DNA from: Gimesia fumaroli
Lineage (GTDB): Bacteria; Planctomycetota; Planctomycetia; Planctomycetales; Planctomycetaceae
Assembly: GCF_007754425.1 (NCBI RefSeq)
Contig: NZ_CP037452.1
Coordinates: 7,047,164 to 7,111,163 of the forward strand
DNA length: 64,000 bases
Reading direction: 5' to 3'
The translations under genes and the position numbers were made by a program. This document shows positions 28,088 to 36,398 of the stretch, one piece after another (position 1 is the first letter of the stretch; each line of letters begins with the position of its first letter). The notes below the pieces were generated by a model, which ran no database searches, was not told the DNA's origin, and saw only the letters and a list, made by a program, of their open reading frames with translations.

Positions 28088-28633
28088 ATGTCAAAATGGA
28101 CGATTGTCTTATTCTTTGTTGCTTGTGCTGCGCTCTCCTGGGGGAACTACGTGCCTCTGGTCCATATAGCCGCTCAAAAACTGCATAGTAATCTGCGGGC
28201 GTTCCTGTTTGTGGGAGTTGCCTACTTCCTGGTCGCCGTTCTGATTCCCGGCTTCTTCATCTTTGTGTTGGACAAAGACCCAACTGTGCGCGGCGTACCT
28301 AATTTTAATACCGGTCCGATCATGTGGGGCATCCTCGCCGGAACGGCTGGAGCCTTGGGTGCGTTGTTTGTCATTTTCGCTGTCACGACAGGTGGAAAAG
28401 GAGCCGCCATCTATGTTGCTCCTCTCGTATTTGCAGGTGCTCCGATTGTAAATACCATCGCTACAATCACCCTCTATCACCCTGTGAAAACAATGCCTGA
28501 CCTTCGCTTCTTCTTCGGACTGGTTCTGGCAGCCGCCGGTGCCGCGATGGTCATGATCTATAAACCCGTGGATAAACCGGCCCCCATGACACCACCGGCG
28601 GCAGAAGCACCAGCCACCGATTCAACGTCGTAA
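28088..28633 (+). CDS. Small multi-helix membrane protein, EamA-like half
   Basis: A 181-residue protein with about five membrane helices (IVLFFVACAALSWGNYVP, then AFLFVGVAYFLVAVLIPG, GILAGTAGALGALFVIFAV, AAIYVAPLVFAGAPIVN and FFFGLVLAAAGAAMVMIY) and a Pro/Ala-rich tail. The pattern is like one half of an EamA/DMT transporter, but no function can be stated. The ATG at 28088 with CAGGAG upstream is preferred to the longer frame from 27995. It is followed by a strong terminator and seems to be monocistronic. Confidence 0.75.
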   Translation: MSKWTIVLFFVACAALSWGNYVPLVHIAAQKLHSNLRAFLFVGVAYFLVAVLIPGFFIFVLDKDPTVRGVPNFNTGPIMWGILAGTAGALGALFVIFAVTTGGKGAAIYVAPLVFAGAPIVNTIATITLYHPVKTMPDLRFFFGLVLAAAGAAMVMIYKPVDKPAPMTPPAAEAPATDSTS

Positions 28634-28728
28634 TTACATCACAGGCAATTTTTCGGATCGGTGCGGCTGAGTCAACGTCATCAGCGAGGTTCAACTGGCT
28701 CTCCTCTGATAACAGATTCACGAATACG

Positions 28729-28770
28729 AAATCCCTGTTCCCCACATTCACCGGGAACAGGGATTTTTTT
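28729..28770 (+). terminator. Rho-independent terminator
   Basis: A perfect 14-pair stem, AAATCCCTGTTCCC (28729-28742) with GGGAACAGGGATTT (28753-28766), loop of 10, run of seven T. It is placed to end the membrane-protein transcript on the plus strand. The A-run on the left also allows partial function in the other direction. Confidence 0.9.
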
Positions 28771-28891
28771 AATATCTCCAGCACAATCGTGATTGTTTCT
28801 ACTTTGGAATTGCTTCCCTTCGCCGTGTTCATCTCCTTACGTGCCAGAACAGTCTGGAAATACTGTACTTGACGCGGTGAAGTCATATTTT

Positions 28892-28917
28892 AACATGCGG
28901 AGATAACGTCGCGCGCG
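28892..28917 (-). repeat. Dispersed 26-base repeat, copy 1
   Basis: Read on the minus strand this is CGCGCGCGACGTTATCTCCG followed by CATGTT. A second copy with one base change is at 51333-51358 on the plus strand, 22 kb away. Both lie in non-coding sequence. Confidence 0.7.
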
Positions 28918-29200
28918 TGAGAGCGAGTGCTTTTTGGCTGAACCAATCTGTCGGCTGTTGATATTCGCACTATAAAAGTCTCTTGTTTCACACCCCTTTC
29001 TCTGACTCCCCCCGCACCGCTTCGCGCTGTCCACTATCGCATCGTTCCACTTCGCAGGCACTTCATTGTCGCTTTGCTGAATATCACGAAGTGTTCTCGC
29101 ACGATCACAGGCCCATTGCCTCTTGACCTGTTCACGCCGAACGGCATGATGTTGCATGTGGAAAGCATTGAATCGGATATTTTTCCAAGGAGCCAAAACT

Positions 29201-29632
29201 ATGTCAGAAAACAAACGCAAAACAAGAACATACCTTTCAAAAGAAGATCGGGAACGCGTCGTACAGCTGGTTAAAAAAATGCTCGGCATGGGTAAGTACT
29301 CGTCTGATATTAAACGGGCTGTCGCAGAGGAATTCCAGCTTTCCCGCCGATCGGTCGATCGTTACCTGAAACGGGCTCGCGAGGAAATGGTGTATCGCAT
29401 GCAGGTGGAGCCCGACGTTCACCGCGCCGAGTCTTACTACTTTTACCGCAGTGTGATCAACAATCCCAACACCCATCCCCGCGAACAACTCCGCGCCCGC
29501 GAACGCATGGACAAATTACTGGGGCTGGAAATTCCCGTAGTCGTTCAGGCTGACTCTGACCTGTCCCCCGCCAAACTCAAGGCCATGAGCGACGAAGAAT
29601 TCGACGCACTCTATGAAAAACGCATGAAATAA
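29201..29632 (+). CDS. Small helix-turn-helix protein, terminase-small-subunit-like
   Basis: A 143-residue basic protein. The N-terminal half holds a helix-turn-helix: MGKYSSDIKRAVAEEFQLSR then RSVDRYLKRAREEM. The rest is helical, ending in a charged segment (SPAKLKAMSDEEFDALYEKR). The arrangement recalls phage terminase small subunits, but no terminase large subunit or other phage gene is nearby, so it may be a domesticated or ordinary regulator. The ATG at 29201 has CAAGGAG at good distance; the longer frame from 29156 lacks support. It stands alone between two intergenic regions. Confidence 0.65.
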   Translation: MSENKRKTRTYLSKEDRERVVQLVKKMLGMGKYSSDIKRAVAEEFQLSRRSVDRYLKRAREEMVYRMQVEPDVHRAESYYFYRSVINNPNTHPREQLRARERMDKLLGLEIPVVVQADSDLSPAKLKAMSDEEFDALYEKRMK

Positions 29633-29747
29633 ACCAAGCTGGATCTTACCCATCGTCGCCAACGACACAAACTGAAAATCGGCCAGTTGTCTTTCGTGGT
29701 AGCAAAAACGATCACTCAAAAAACAGACCAACTTGCTTTACCCATCC

Positions 29748-29778
29748 GGGTGCCATCTGTCGGCTTGCCCGATAGTGC
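29748..29778 (+). repeat. Structured dispersed repeat, copy 1
   Basis: A 31-base element, GGGTGCCATCTGTCGGCTTG followed by CCCGATAGTGC. The core CTGTCGG-CTTGC-CCGATAG (29757-29775) forms a 7-pair hairpin with one G-U pair. A second copy lies inverted at 48586-48616. Confidence 0.75.
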
Positions 29779-29807
29779 TGCTCTAAGTGGTTCCTGCTCA
29801 TGCAGCG

Positions 29808-29844
29808 CAAAAAAAAACGCATCTCGAAGTGGGATGCGTTTTGT
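29808..29844 (-). terminator. Terminator of rpsU
   Basis: On the minus strand, stem AACGCATC (29833-29840) with GATGCGTT (29816-29823), followed by a run of T reading leftward from 29817. It lies 22 bases after the rpsU stop codon. Confidence 0.8.
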
Positions 29845-29865
29845 GTGTCTGGTTGCAATCAGTGA

Positions 29866-30063
29866 CTACTGGTTACTCTGCAGGCGAGACAGACGGGCGC
29901 GACGCTCAGCACGGCGTCGATTTCTTCGGTTCTCATCGCTGGGCTTTTCATAATATTCGCGACGACGCATTTCTTTTTTAATGCCAGCGTGCTCAACAAT
30001 CTTACGGAACCGTTTTACTGCCTCCTGAATTGATTCGTTTTCTCGTAACCGAAGCTTAACCAC
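29866..30063 (-). CDS. rpsU: 30S ribosomal protein S21
   Basis: A 65-residue basic protein matching S21: [20 protein letters not shown], then [20 protein letters not shown] and an Arg-rich tail. It binds the small subunit near the 3' end of 16S rRNA and helps initiation. Length is usual. It is a single gene with its own terminator; a 230-base region upstream probably carries its promoter. Confidence 0.93.
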   Translation of the reverse strand: MVKLRLRENESIQEAVKRFRKIVEHAGIKKEMRRREYYEKPSDENRRNRRRAERRARLSRLQSNQ

Positions 30064-30296
30064 TCAAATCACCTTTTCTTTTCCTGATTGCAATAAAAGT
30101 TTGTAAACATACCAATTAGATATACATCGTCTCATCCATCGATGAGAATTCAGACGTTTTTCTACTGAAGCGGGGCCAAAACACGGACCTCTCTCTTCAA
30201 GGTGGGAACGACAAAGATAACAAAACAGGCCGGTTCTGCAAAGTCAACCAGAAAAATACTCTGTGAAAACCGCAAGAAGTGTTCATTAAGACACTT

Positions 30297-31214
30297 CTAT
30301 TCGCCCTTTAAAATCCCCAATCGTTGCAGTTTCGACTGACATTCATCCCGTTCGCGGCTCCGTTTCAGTGATTTCCAGGTCTCATCCTGTACTTCCAGAA
30401 ACGCGTCTTCTGAAAACGGTGGCACCAGCGATTTTTCAGCTGCATTGGCCATTAACCGGGCCAGAACCTCTTTATCCAGGCGGGTCAGGAACATGGCCCC
30501 CTGCCGATAGTCTTCAAAGGCTTCCCAAACTACCGGAAACAGGGGTTTGACGATTTGCTCGCCAATCGCCCGGGAATACTCCTGAATCTCCCACTGAGCA
30601 TGCGAGTCCATACGTAAGCTCAGGAAGTGAATCAGGTTATGTAAATCAATTTTCCAGTAGGCCTCGGTATACGTCGCCAGGGGCAGATCTTTGCGGGCCT
30701 GTTCGCGGGCCACGCCGGCTTCCAGGCGGGCTTCGTAGACGTCGCGGGCCTTCTGCTGAAATTCGGTCTCTTCGTCAGTCAGTTTTGTTCCCAGATCCTC
30801 AGGTAGCGGGGCGTCACTGCCCTGCCGGTTGGAAGTTGCCTGCGTCCGCCATTCGCCGGGCAGTGTGGTTTGAGCCGAATCGATGGCAACCGAATAACGG
30901 GTGCTGTATTCATTCACATTGGCCGTCCGGTGGCGAATCCATTGCCGCCAGCAGTCCATCGGAACCCGTACGAGGAACTTAAGCTCGGCCATTTCGAAGG
31001 GGGTGCTGTGCCGATGTCGCATCAGATAGCGGATCAAAGTCCGGTCGTCGGAAACGCGTTTGGTTCCCTCTCCATAGCTGACTCGGGCTGCCTGAACAAT
31101 CGAACTGTCATCGCCCATGACATCTACCAGACATACAAAACCATCATTGAGAACCGGAATTTTTTTCCAGCGCAATTCGTCAATGAGTTCAGACCGCTCC
31201 GTCATCGGGAACAC
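30297..31214 (-). CDS. thyX: FAD-dependent thymidylate synthase ThyX
   Basis: A 305-residue ThyX, which makes dTMP from dUMP using FAD and methylene-tetrahydrofolate. The ThyX motif is seen as RHRTANVNEYSTRY, and RYLMRHRHSTPFEMAELKF is also typical of the FAD/dUMP site. It is longer than the minimal ThyX (about 220-250), the excess being in the middle (after GEWRTQATSN) and at the C-terminus. Two in-frame Met codons (residues 1 and 4) are possible starts. It is transcribed alone. Confidence 0.92.
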   Translation of the reverse strand: MFPMTERSELIDELRWKKIPVLNDGFVCLVDVMGDDSSIVQAARVSYGEGTKRVSDDRTLIRYLMRHRHSTPFEMAELKFLVRVPMDCWRQWIRHRTANVNEYSTRYSVAIDSAQTTLPGEWRTQATSNRQGSDAPLPEDLGTKLTDEETEFQQKARDVYEARLEAGVAREQARKDLPLATYTEAYWKIDLHNLIHFLSLRMDSHAQWEIQEYSRAIGEQIVKPLFPVVWEAFEDYRQGAMFLTRLDKEVLARLMANAAEKSLVPPFSEDAFLEVQDETWKSLKRSRERDECQSKLQRLGILKGE

Positions 31215-31385
31215 TCCCAGAATGCGTTAAAAGATGAGTAGAATGGAAAACCAGAGGCAGACCAATCTCAGAAATCTACCAGAAGACATTTATAGTCAAC
31301 CGCACACTCAAACGACACCGTACCGGCGGCTGAGTCTGCCAAAATCAATAAATTCACCGCTGCTGGCAGTAAACTGGAAAGCGGA

Positions 31386-32450
31386 TCAGTAAATGGTCAG
31401 CCGGGATTGAATGTCCACTGTGCGGTTCTCACGCGACGATTTCAAGGCCGCCAGCAGAATCTCGGTAACATGCCGCGCCGTTGATGCATTCGACAGTGGA
31501 GGTTGAATACCCTGCCGAATACAGGCCGCCCAGTGTTGATGTGAGTTCTGCATGGGGTAGGAAGATAGATTGACGGTTTCTTCGATCAGCGGCGCATCTT
31601 CATCTACTTGGGAACTGGGGTAATAATACCGCAATGATTCCGCCTGCCGACTGCTGACCAGTTTTCCGGCTGTCCCGTGCACGGAAAATTCATATGTCCG
31701 GGCGGCATCACACCAGCCGGTTCGTGCCGTACCCAGAGCCCCGTTTTCGAATTCGAGTATCATCGATGCTGTATCTTCGAGCCGCGTCGGTTTCGCGACC
31801 GTGGTCAGTTTCGCAGTCACCGATTTGACAGCCCCCACCACGCCAACCAGATTGGCAATCGCATAGACGCCCATGTCAAACAGCGCCCCCACATCTGCTT
31901 TGTTAGCGTCGAAAAACCAGAGATCATCGGTCGGCTTCTCTTCCAGAATTTCCTGGATGCCCGCGTAGTAGACTTCCGGTCCTCCATGACTGGCACGGGC
32001 ATCAGCCGCGGAAATCGTCCCCAGTTTTTCGTTTTGAATATAATCACGGCAAGCGAGCACATGCGGGTTCGACATATAAGGCAGCGCCAGCACCGTCTGG
32101 TTGTGATTGTCGGTCTCTTCCACAAACGCATCGGCTTCGTCCATCGAAGTACTCAACGGTTTCTGCATGTAAACATGCTTGCCCGACTGGATGGCTTTGA
32201 TGCCCCACTCCACATGCAGCGGATGAGGCAGCGCAATGGCGACCGCATTGATGCTTTCATCGTCAATCACATCCTGGTAATTCTGCGTCGAACGGGGCAC
32301 ATTAAATTTGCGGCAGAGCACGTCCAGTCGTGACTGTTTCCGCCCGGACAACAGCACTACTTCACAGTCATCGACAGTCTGCAGTTCCGGCAGATGCATC
32401 TTAGCTGCAATTCCTCCGGCACCGATGATCCCGACTTTCAGTTCCTTCAT
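31386..32450 (-). CDS. Gfo/Idh/MocA family oxidoreductase
   Basis: A 354-residue NAD(P)-dependent sugar-type oxidoreductase. The N-terminal Rossmann motif is VGIIGAGGIAAKMHLPEL; the family motif near the active site reads HVYMQKPLSTSMDEA, where the usual EKP Glu is Gln, and the C-terminal alpha/beta domain contains DVGALFDMGVYAI. The substrate is unknown. The ATG at 32450 directly precedes the Rossmann strand; the longer frame adds 48 residues without sense. The intron lies just upstream (174 bases). Confidence 0.88.
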   Translation of the reverse strand: MKELKVGIIGAGGIAAKMHLPELQTVDDCEVVLLSGRKQSRLDVLCRKFNVPRSTQNYQDVIDDESINAVAIALPHPLHVEWGIKAIQSGKHVYMQKPLSTSMDEADAFVEETDNHNQTVLALPYMSNPHVLACRDYIQNEKLGTISAADARASHGGPEVYYAGIQEILEEKPTDDLWFFDANKADVGALFDMGVYAIANLVGVVGAVKSVTAKLTTVAKPTRLEDTASMILEFENGALGTARTGWCDAARTYEFSVHGTAGKLVSSRQAESLRYYYPSSQVDEDAPLIEETVNLSSYPMQNSHQHWAACIRQGIQPPLSNASTARHVTEILLAALKSSRENRTVDIQSRLTIY

Positions 32451-32623
32451 CACTGTCTCCACATAGTTTGCTCTCAGATTCAGGCTGACATACAAAGCGT
32501 ATATGGATTCAGTGTCTTCATTTTTGAAGTGGTTGTAAAGGTAAAGGCTGCGATTTCCCTTTTGGGTAGTAACACTCCACTTGAAGGACGACACTGGCTT
32601 GTTGTGATCCGGCTACTTCAACG

Positions 32624-34556
32624 ATAGGGGTAGGAAGGACCGGTTGCTTCCGGTCCCCCCTCCCTCCGAACCGGACGTGCGGTTCTCCCGCATCCGGCTC
32701 TCCGGTTGGTAGTTTTACCTCTGCGAGGATTGACTGGCCAGAACATGGGATTGTTTCAAGGAGAACAGTCCCTGTTCGGCAAAATAAGCATTGGGCCAGC
32801 GTAAATGATCGTGTCCTCGTCCGCGACCTTTGCCTTTACGACGTTTCCGAAGTATACTTCGCAGACGCATGCGAACCCACTGATCCAGGATGGTATACGT
32901 GGAAGGCTGGCAGTGTTGAAAATAATTGAACCAGCCACGTAGCGTCGGGTTGAGCTGTGCAATGATGCATTGAAGGCTATGCCCGTTCGTCCGCCTCGTC
33001 TTCTGCCGAATGGAGTCTTTGAATTTCTGGAGACTTTTCTTTCGAGGGAAGCGATAACGCCCCTGGAAAGTGTAACCCAGAAAATCGAAGCTCCCCTCGG
33101 CCATGTCGACGATGTGAGTCTTGTCCGGATGCAGCGTCAGGCCGGCTTCCGCCGTCCACTGCCGCACCATCTCCAAAGCTCGCTCGGCGTCTTCCCGAGT
33201 TCGACACAAAATCACGAAGTCGTCTGCGTAACGGACCATCTCAATTCCGGCTCCCGCCATCAAATGGTCGAGGGGATCGAGATAGATGTTGCTGAGCAAC
33301 GGGCTGATCACCGCTCCCTGGGGGCTCCCACGATCGGGAGTCCATTCGGCAAGGTCATCTAGAATCTGTTGACGCAGAAACATCTCGATCAGCGTCAGCA
33401 CCTGGCCGTCGCTGATTTTCTCCCGGACCCGATTCATCAACTTATCGTGGGGAATTGTGTCGAAATAGCTCTTCAAATCTGCATCCACCACATATGTGTA
33501 ACCGCTTTCGAGCAGCGTATCGACACGCTGTAGCGCATCCTTACAGCCGCGCCCGGGACGGAAACCATAGCTTTGCTCGGCGAAATCCCGTTCGAAGATT
33601 GGTTCCAGCACTTGGCGTAATGCGGTCTGCACCACCCGATCCCGAGCTGTGGGAATCCCCAGAGGACGCAGTTCCCTGCTCCCCGGCTTGGGAATCCACT
33701 GTCGCCGGATTGCCTGCGGTTGGTAGTTTCCTTCCCGCAGTTGTTGCGACAGCTTTCTCAGGTTCGGGATCAATCGCTCGGCGAAGCGTTCGCAGCTGAC
33801 GTGATCCACACCAGCTGCACCGCCGTTGGCGGCTACTCTACGAAACGCCTGATACAAATTTCGATCACGATCGACTTTATCGATCAGACTGAACCATTGG
33901 CCTCCTTTCACCCCCGTTTCGAGGGCCGTCAACATGCGGTCTGTCCAGACACATGGTTCTACCCAGTCCCAGCGGGACGAAGCTTCTCCGACTTGTTTAG
34001 CCGCAAACGGCACTCGCGTCGGTTTTTGTTCCCTGTTTCGGTTCATTCCACATCTACCTTCCTGCATCCCTTTGCTCCACGGGCGTTACCCCGCTTCTTC
34101 GCTAATATGGATGCTCTGACTCCTACCCAACTGGCTCTTCGTACCGGTCGGCTCCAGAGAATCCGGAATCCGGCACATGAACGCCATCCTTAAGATCGGG
34201 CAGGTCTCCCTGCTTCATCACATCAAACCTTCAGACCATTCCGTCTCCAACCACCCCTCGTTGCCCCCGGGACCGACCTGGTTTTGAACCACGGGGCTGA
34301 CCGTCGCGGAACCGCTGGCAGCGGTCCCGCACCCACTCGGCAGAGTTTCGCACGACGTCACTTGGGCTTCGCCATTCCCTAGCTGGCTCACCACAACGAA
34401 AAGCCGAATCGAGTTCGTTATCCTACGGACTAGTCGTTCACATCCGGTTGCTCTCCACCTCCTCTCACGAGAACGCAGTTACCTTCTGTTACGAAGTTCA
34501 GGTCAAACTTCGGCAAGGACTTTCACTTCGCTGATTCAATGCGCTTGCAGGCGCAC
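32624..34556 (-). mobile_element. Group II intron, probably class C, complete
   Basis: Read on the minus strand it begins GTGCGCCTGCAAGCGC at 34556, followed by domain I-type sequence (GGTGAAAG-like AAGTGAAAGTCC), then the reverse transcriptase gene in domain IV. Domain V is at 32667-32700 (GAGCCGGATGCGGG at its 5' side, CCGCACGTCCGGTTC at its 3' side). Domain VI follows, with the bulged branch A at 32631, seven bases before the predicted 3' end at 32624 (..CCCCTAT). The 5' exon ends three bases after a perfect 7-pair hairpin, the usual target of class C introns. Total length is 1933 bases. Confidence 0.88.
32715..34067 (-). CDS. ltrA: Group II intron reverse transcriptase/maturase
   Basis: A 450-residue intron-encoded protein that reverse-transcribes and helps splice its intron. 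Reverse transcriptase blocks are in order: GIPTARDRVVQTALRQVLEP, YGFRPGRGCKDALQRV, DADLKSYFDTIPHDKL, GSPQGAVISPLLSNIYLDPL and the catalytic MVRYADDFVIL near residue 280. The maturase (X) domain follows with LNPTLRGWFNYFQHC. No HNH endonuclease is present after it, as expected for class C. An alternative Met at residue 8 is possible. The frame is intact, so the element may still move. Confidence 0.94.
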   Translation of the reverse strand: MQEGRCGMNRNREQKPTRVPFAAKQVGEASSRWDWVEPCVWTDRMLTALETGVKGGQWFSLIDKVDRDRNLYQAFRRVAANGGAAGVDHVSCERFAERLIPNLRKLSQQLREGNYQPQAIRRQWIPKPGSRELRPLGIPTARDRVVQTALRQVLEPIFERDFAEQSYGFRPGRGCKDALQRVDTLLESGYTYVVDADLKSYFDTIPHDKLMNRVREKISDGQVLTLIEMFLRQQILDDLAEWTPDRGSPQGAVISPLLSNIYLDPLDHLMAGAGIEMVRYADDFVILCRTREDAERALEMVRQWTAEAGLTLHPDKTHIVDMAEGSFDFLGYTFQGRYRFPRKKSLQKFKDSIRQKTRRTNGHSLQCIIAQLNPTLRGWFNYFQHCQPSTYTILDQWVRMRLRSILRKRRKGKGRGRGHDHLRWPNAYFAEQGLFSLKQSHVLASQSSQR

Positions 34557-34559
34557 TAG

Positions 34560-34581
34560 GGGCGAGTCTACGTGCTCGCCC
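34560..34581 (-). terminator. Hairpin at the intron insertion site
   Basis: GGGCGAG pairs with CTCGCCC over an 8-base loop, ending three bases before the intron 5' end. On the minus strand it is downstream of the acetyltransferase gene and probably was its terminator. Class C introns choose such stems. Confidence 0.65.
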
Positions 34582-34603
34582 ACCTCGCGAGATTCAACCT
34601 GCT

Positions 34604-34683
34604 CTAAATCTCCGAACGGAACCACAAAAAAGTGTTCGTGTCCTTTCGTGCTTTTCGTGGTAGAAAAAACCGTGTGCCACGGC
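34604..34683 (-). repeat. Direct repeat, copy 1, with CACGAAA iterations
   Basis: About 80 bases that recur at 35449-35531 in the same orientation. The minus strand reads ACCACGAAAAGCACGAAAGG then ACACGAAC, a degenerate iteration of CACGAAA. It is followed on the plus strand by a palindromic CACGGC..GCCGTG stem at 34678-34697. Confidence 0.75.
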
Positions 34684-34731
34684 TCGTGCGGCCGTGCAAA
34701 ACAATTCACGACTCCAACGCAATCATCCTAT

Positions 34732-35277
34732 TTAGAACAGATACCCCAATAGATCGATGGTATGTGTTTCCTCCCAGGGGATGTCCCCGGAAATCCTCTT
34801 TACCAGCATACAATCCGCTAATCTCCGTTTGATTAACCCAATGCTGTGCCCCTCGTCAATTCCGAACCAGACACAATCATTCTGAAACAATGTGTAGCCA
34901 ACGTTCTGATACAATTCGTGCTCATCGGCGAACAGCAGACAAAAGTGGATGTCGTTAGCGGCTGCTTTTTCCTCGACTGCTCTCAGCAATTCCGTCGCCA
35001 CTCCCTGTCGTCGCGCTTCTTCTTTGACACACAGATCGATGATACCAAAGATCGAGGCCCATTGGTCGCCAACCCTGATTGCGCGATGCTCCAGCCCCAA
35101 CTGTCCGATGAGTTCTCCGTCAGAATAAGCTAAGAGCCTTTCTTGTGACATCTGCTTAAAGAAAATCCTCTCTTCGAAATAGCCCGGAAAGCAATCTTTG
35201 AGAAGTAACAGAATTTGAGACCGTTGGCGATCACTCAATTCATATTCGTTAATCTGAATCAGTTTCAATTCCCGCAT
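34732..35277 (-). CDS. GNAT family N-acetyltransferase
   Basis: A 181-residue GNAT protein. The acetyl-CoA motif is IDLCVKEEARRQGVATELLR (R-x-x-G-V/I-A form), followed by CLLFADEHELYQNVGYTLF, where the YxxxGY pattern is typical. Acceptor unknown. The gene is bracketed by the two copies of an 80-base direct repeat, which may have helped to bring it in or copy it. The stop codon lies 150 bases from the hairpin used by the intron. Confidence 0.85.
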   Translation of the reverse strand: MRELKLIQINEYELSDRQRSQILLLLKDCFPGYFEERIFFKQMSQERLLAYSDGELIGQLGLEHRAIRVGDQWASIFGIIDLCVKEEARRQGVATELLRAVEEKAAANDIHFCLLFADEHELYQNVGYTLFQNDCVWFGIDEGHSIGLIKRRLADCMLVKRISGDIPWEETHTIDLLGYLF

Positions 35278-35716
35278 TCTGCAAACCTGAAATAAGATCT
35301 GGCGATATTCGTTTCACAAGAACCGACTTTAACCAAGCCCCCGTGAAAGCGAAAGTGCCATCTAATAGCGGTAGGAATAAAAAAACCTTCATTCATTCCG
35401 ACCTTGATGTGACATCTCACCTCCTCGTAGAGGCGAGTCACAACGCTGTCTAAATCTCCGAACGGAACCACAATAAACCGTTCGTGCCCTTTCGTGCTTT
35501 TCATGGTAGATAAAAAACCGTGTGCCACGGCCCGGATTCTGTTCGAAGTAACCCGTTCACAAACCATGAGCGGGTCGGCACTAGCCACCGGTTTTTAATT
35601 CAGCATACTGTCACACAAAAGAACAAAACTTGAAACACGCCGTAACGACCGCATACAATACTCATTCCACTCAATAAGAATCTGGTCATCCAACCAGCCA
35701 GTAATGGAAATACCGC
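35278..35716. other. Intergenic region with repeat copy 2
   Basis: No gene is supported; the 107-codon minus-strand frame here mostly translates the repeat. It contains the second copy of the direct repeat and the upstream region of the 161-residue protein gene at 35717. Confidence 0.5.
35449..35531 (-). repeat. Direct repeat, copy 2, with CACGAAA iterations
   Basis: Matches 34604-34683 closely, beginning with TCTAAATCTCCGAACGGAAC on the plus strand and ending with CCGTGTGCCACGGC, with a few substitutions and small gaps. Confidence 0.75.
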
Positions 35717-36202
35717 ATGAGTTCCAGCTACATCCTCGCCCCCGTCACACAAGAGTTCCTCGAATGGGGTCAGCAGTGCGACGTGCCGATTTCGCGGGAA
35801 ACGCTTGACGGGCGTTCGGTTACCAAGGCCGAACTGACGGAAGTCTTGGAATCCTTAAACGGCTTCACCATTCGTATTCAGGGCACGAAAGATGACTTCA
35901 ACGCCCAGGTCGATTCGATCGAAACGGTTGACTGGGAATACGAGTCTCCCGACCCGCTCATGAACCAGGCCTTCGCCGGCACCCACACCAGCCCGAAGGA
36001 ATCCGTCAGCATTGAACGACTCCATCCCCAAAACCAAAGCCCGTCCCTCAGCTTTCACGGCGACATCTCACTCATCGTCCGGATTGCCCAGAACCTCGCT
36101 AGACAATGCGGCCCCCAGACCGCCTTCGCCACCTGCGACGGCATCCCCGCCTTCTTCCTGCCGGATGTTGATTCACCTGTCTGGAATGAACCATGGGTTT
36201 GA
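35717..36202 (+). CDS. Hypothetical protein, family with a decayed copy in this window
   Basis: A 161-residue cytoplasmic protein I do not recognise. It has no signal peptide or membrane segment. The C-terminal part (SFHGDISLIVRIAQNLARQC then GPQTAFATCDGIPAFF) recurs as a decayed fragment at 39861-39935, which shows that this is a real gene family. Gly-Pro-Gln and a single Cys in that block are conserved in both. It stands alone and is followed by a terminator. Confidence 0.7.
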   Translation: MSSSYILAPVTQEFLEWGQQCDVPISRETLDGRSVTKAELTEVLESLNGFTIRIQGTKDDFNAQVDSIETVDWEYESPDPLMNQAFAGTHTSPKESVSIERLHPQNQSPSLSFHGDISLIVRIAQNLARQCGPQTAFATCDGIPAFFLPDVDSPVWNEPWV

Positions 36203-36271
36203 TGCCCGATCTATCAGCTCCAGGTAAACAGACGCATCTTCCCAGCCTTCTGAAAGCAATAAACTCACTTC

Positions 36272-36305
36272 AACCAGGTAGATTTAGCTGCCTGGTTCAT
36301 TTTTT
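36272..36305 (+). terminator. Rho-independent terminator
   Basis: Stem AACCAGGTAG (36272-36281) with CTGCCTGGTT (36288-36297), one G-T pair, then CATTTTTTC. It ends the transcript of the 161-residue protein. Confidence 0.8.
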
Positions 36306-36398
36306 CAATCGGGAAATATGCTTCTTTGCATAAAAGGATTTTGAGAAATAAAAGGGGATAAATGATTTTCTGAATCCATTAAAGAAGGAGCTATTTAG

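Larger units (their letters stand above)
28634..29200. other. Intergenic region with terminator and a dispersed repeat
   Basis: These 567 bases hold the terminator at 28729-28770 and one copy of a 26-base dispersed repeat at 28892-28917. A minus-strand frame of 150 codons across it has no protein-like features except that it translates the repeat. The promoter of the HTH gene at 29201 must lie in the right half. Confidence 0.5.

Noticed and set aside
28837..29289. 150-codon minus-strand frame after the terminator
   Set aside because: It translates intergenic sequence and a dispersed repeat, and overlaps the start of the HTH gene on the other strand.
34267..34292. GGTTCAAAACCA-like sequence resembling a tRNA T-loop
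   Set aside because: It lies in the 5' part of the group II intron and belongs to its RNA structure.
35265..35588. 107-codon minus-strand frame upstream of the acetyltransferase
   Set aside because: It mainly translates the CACGAAA repeat; no conserved features or ribosome site.
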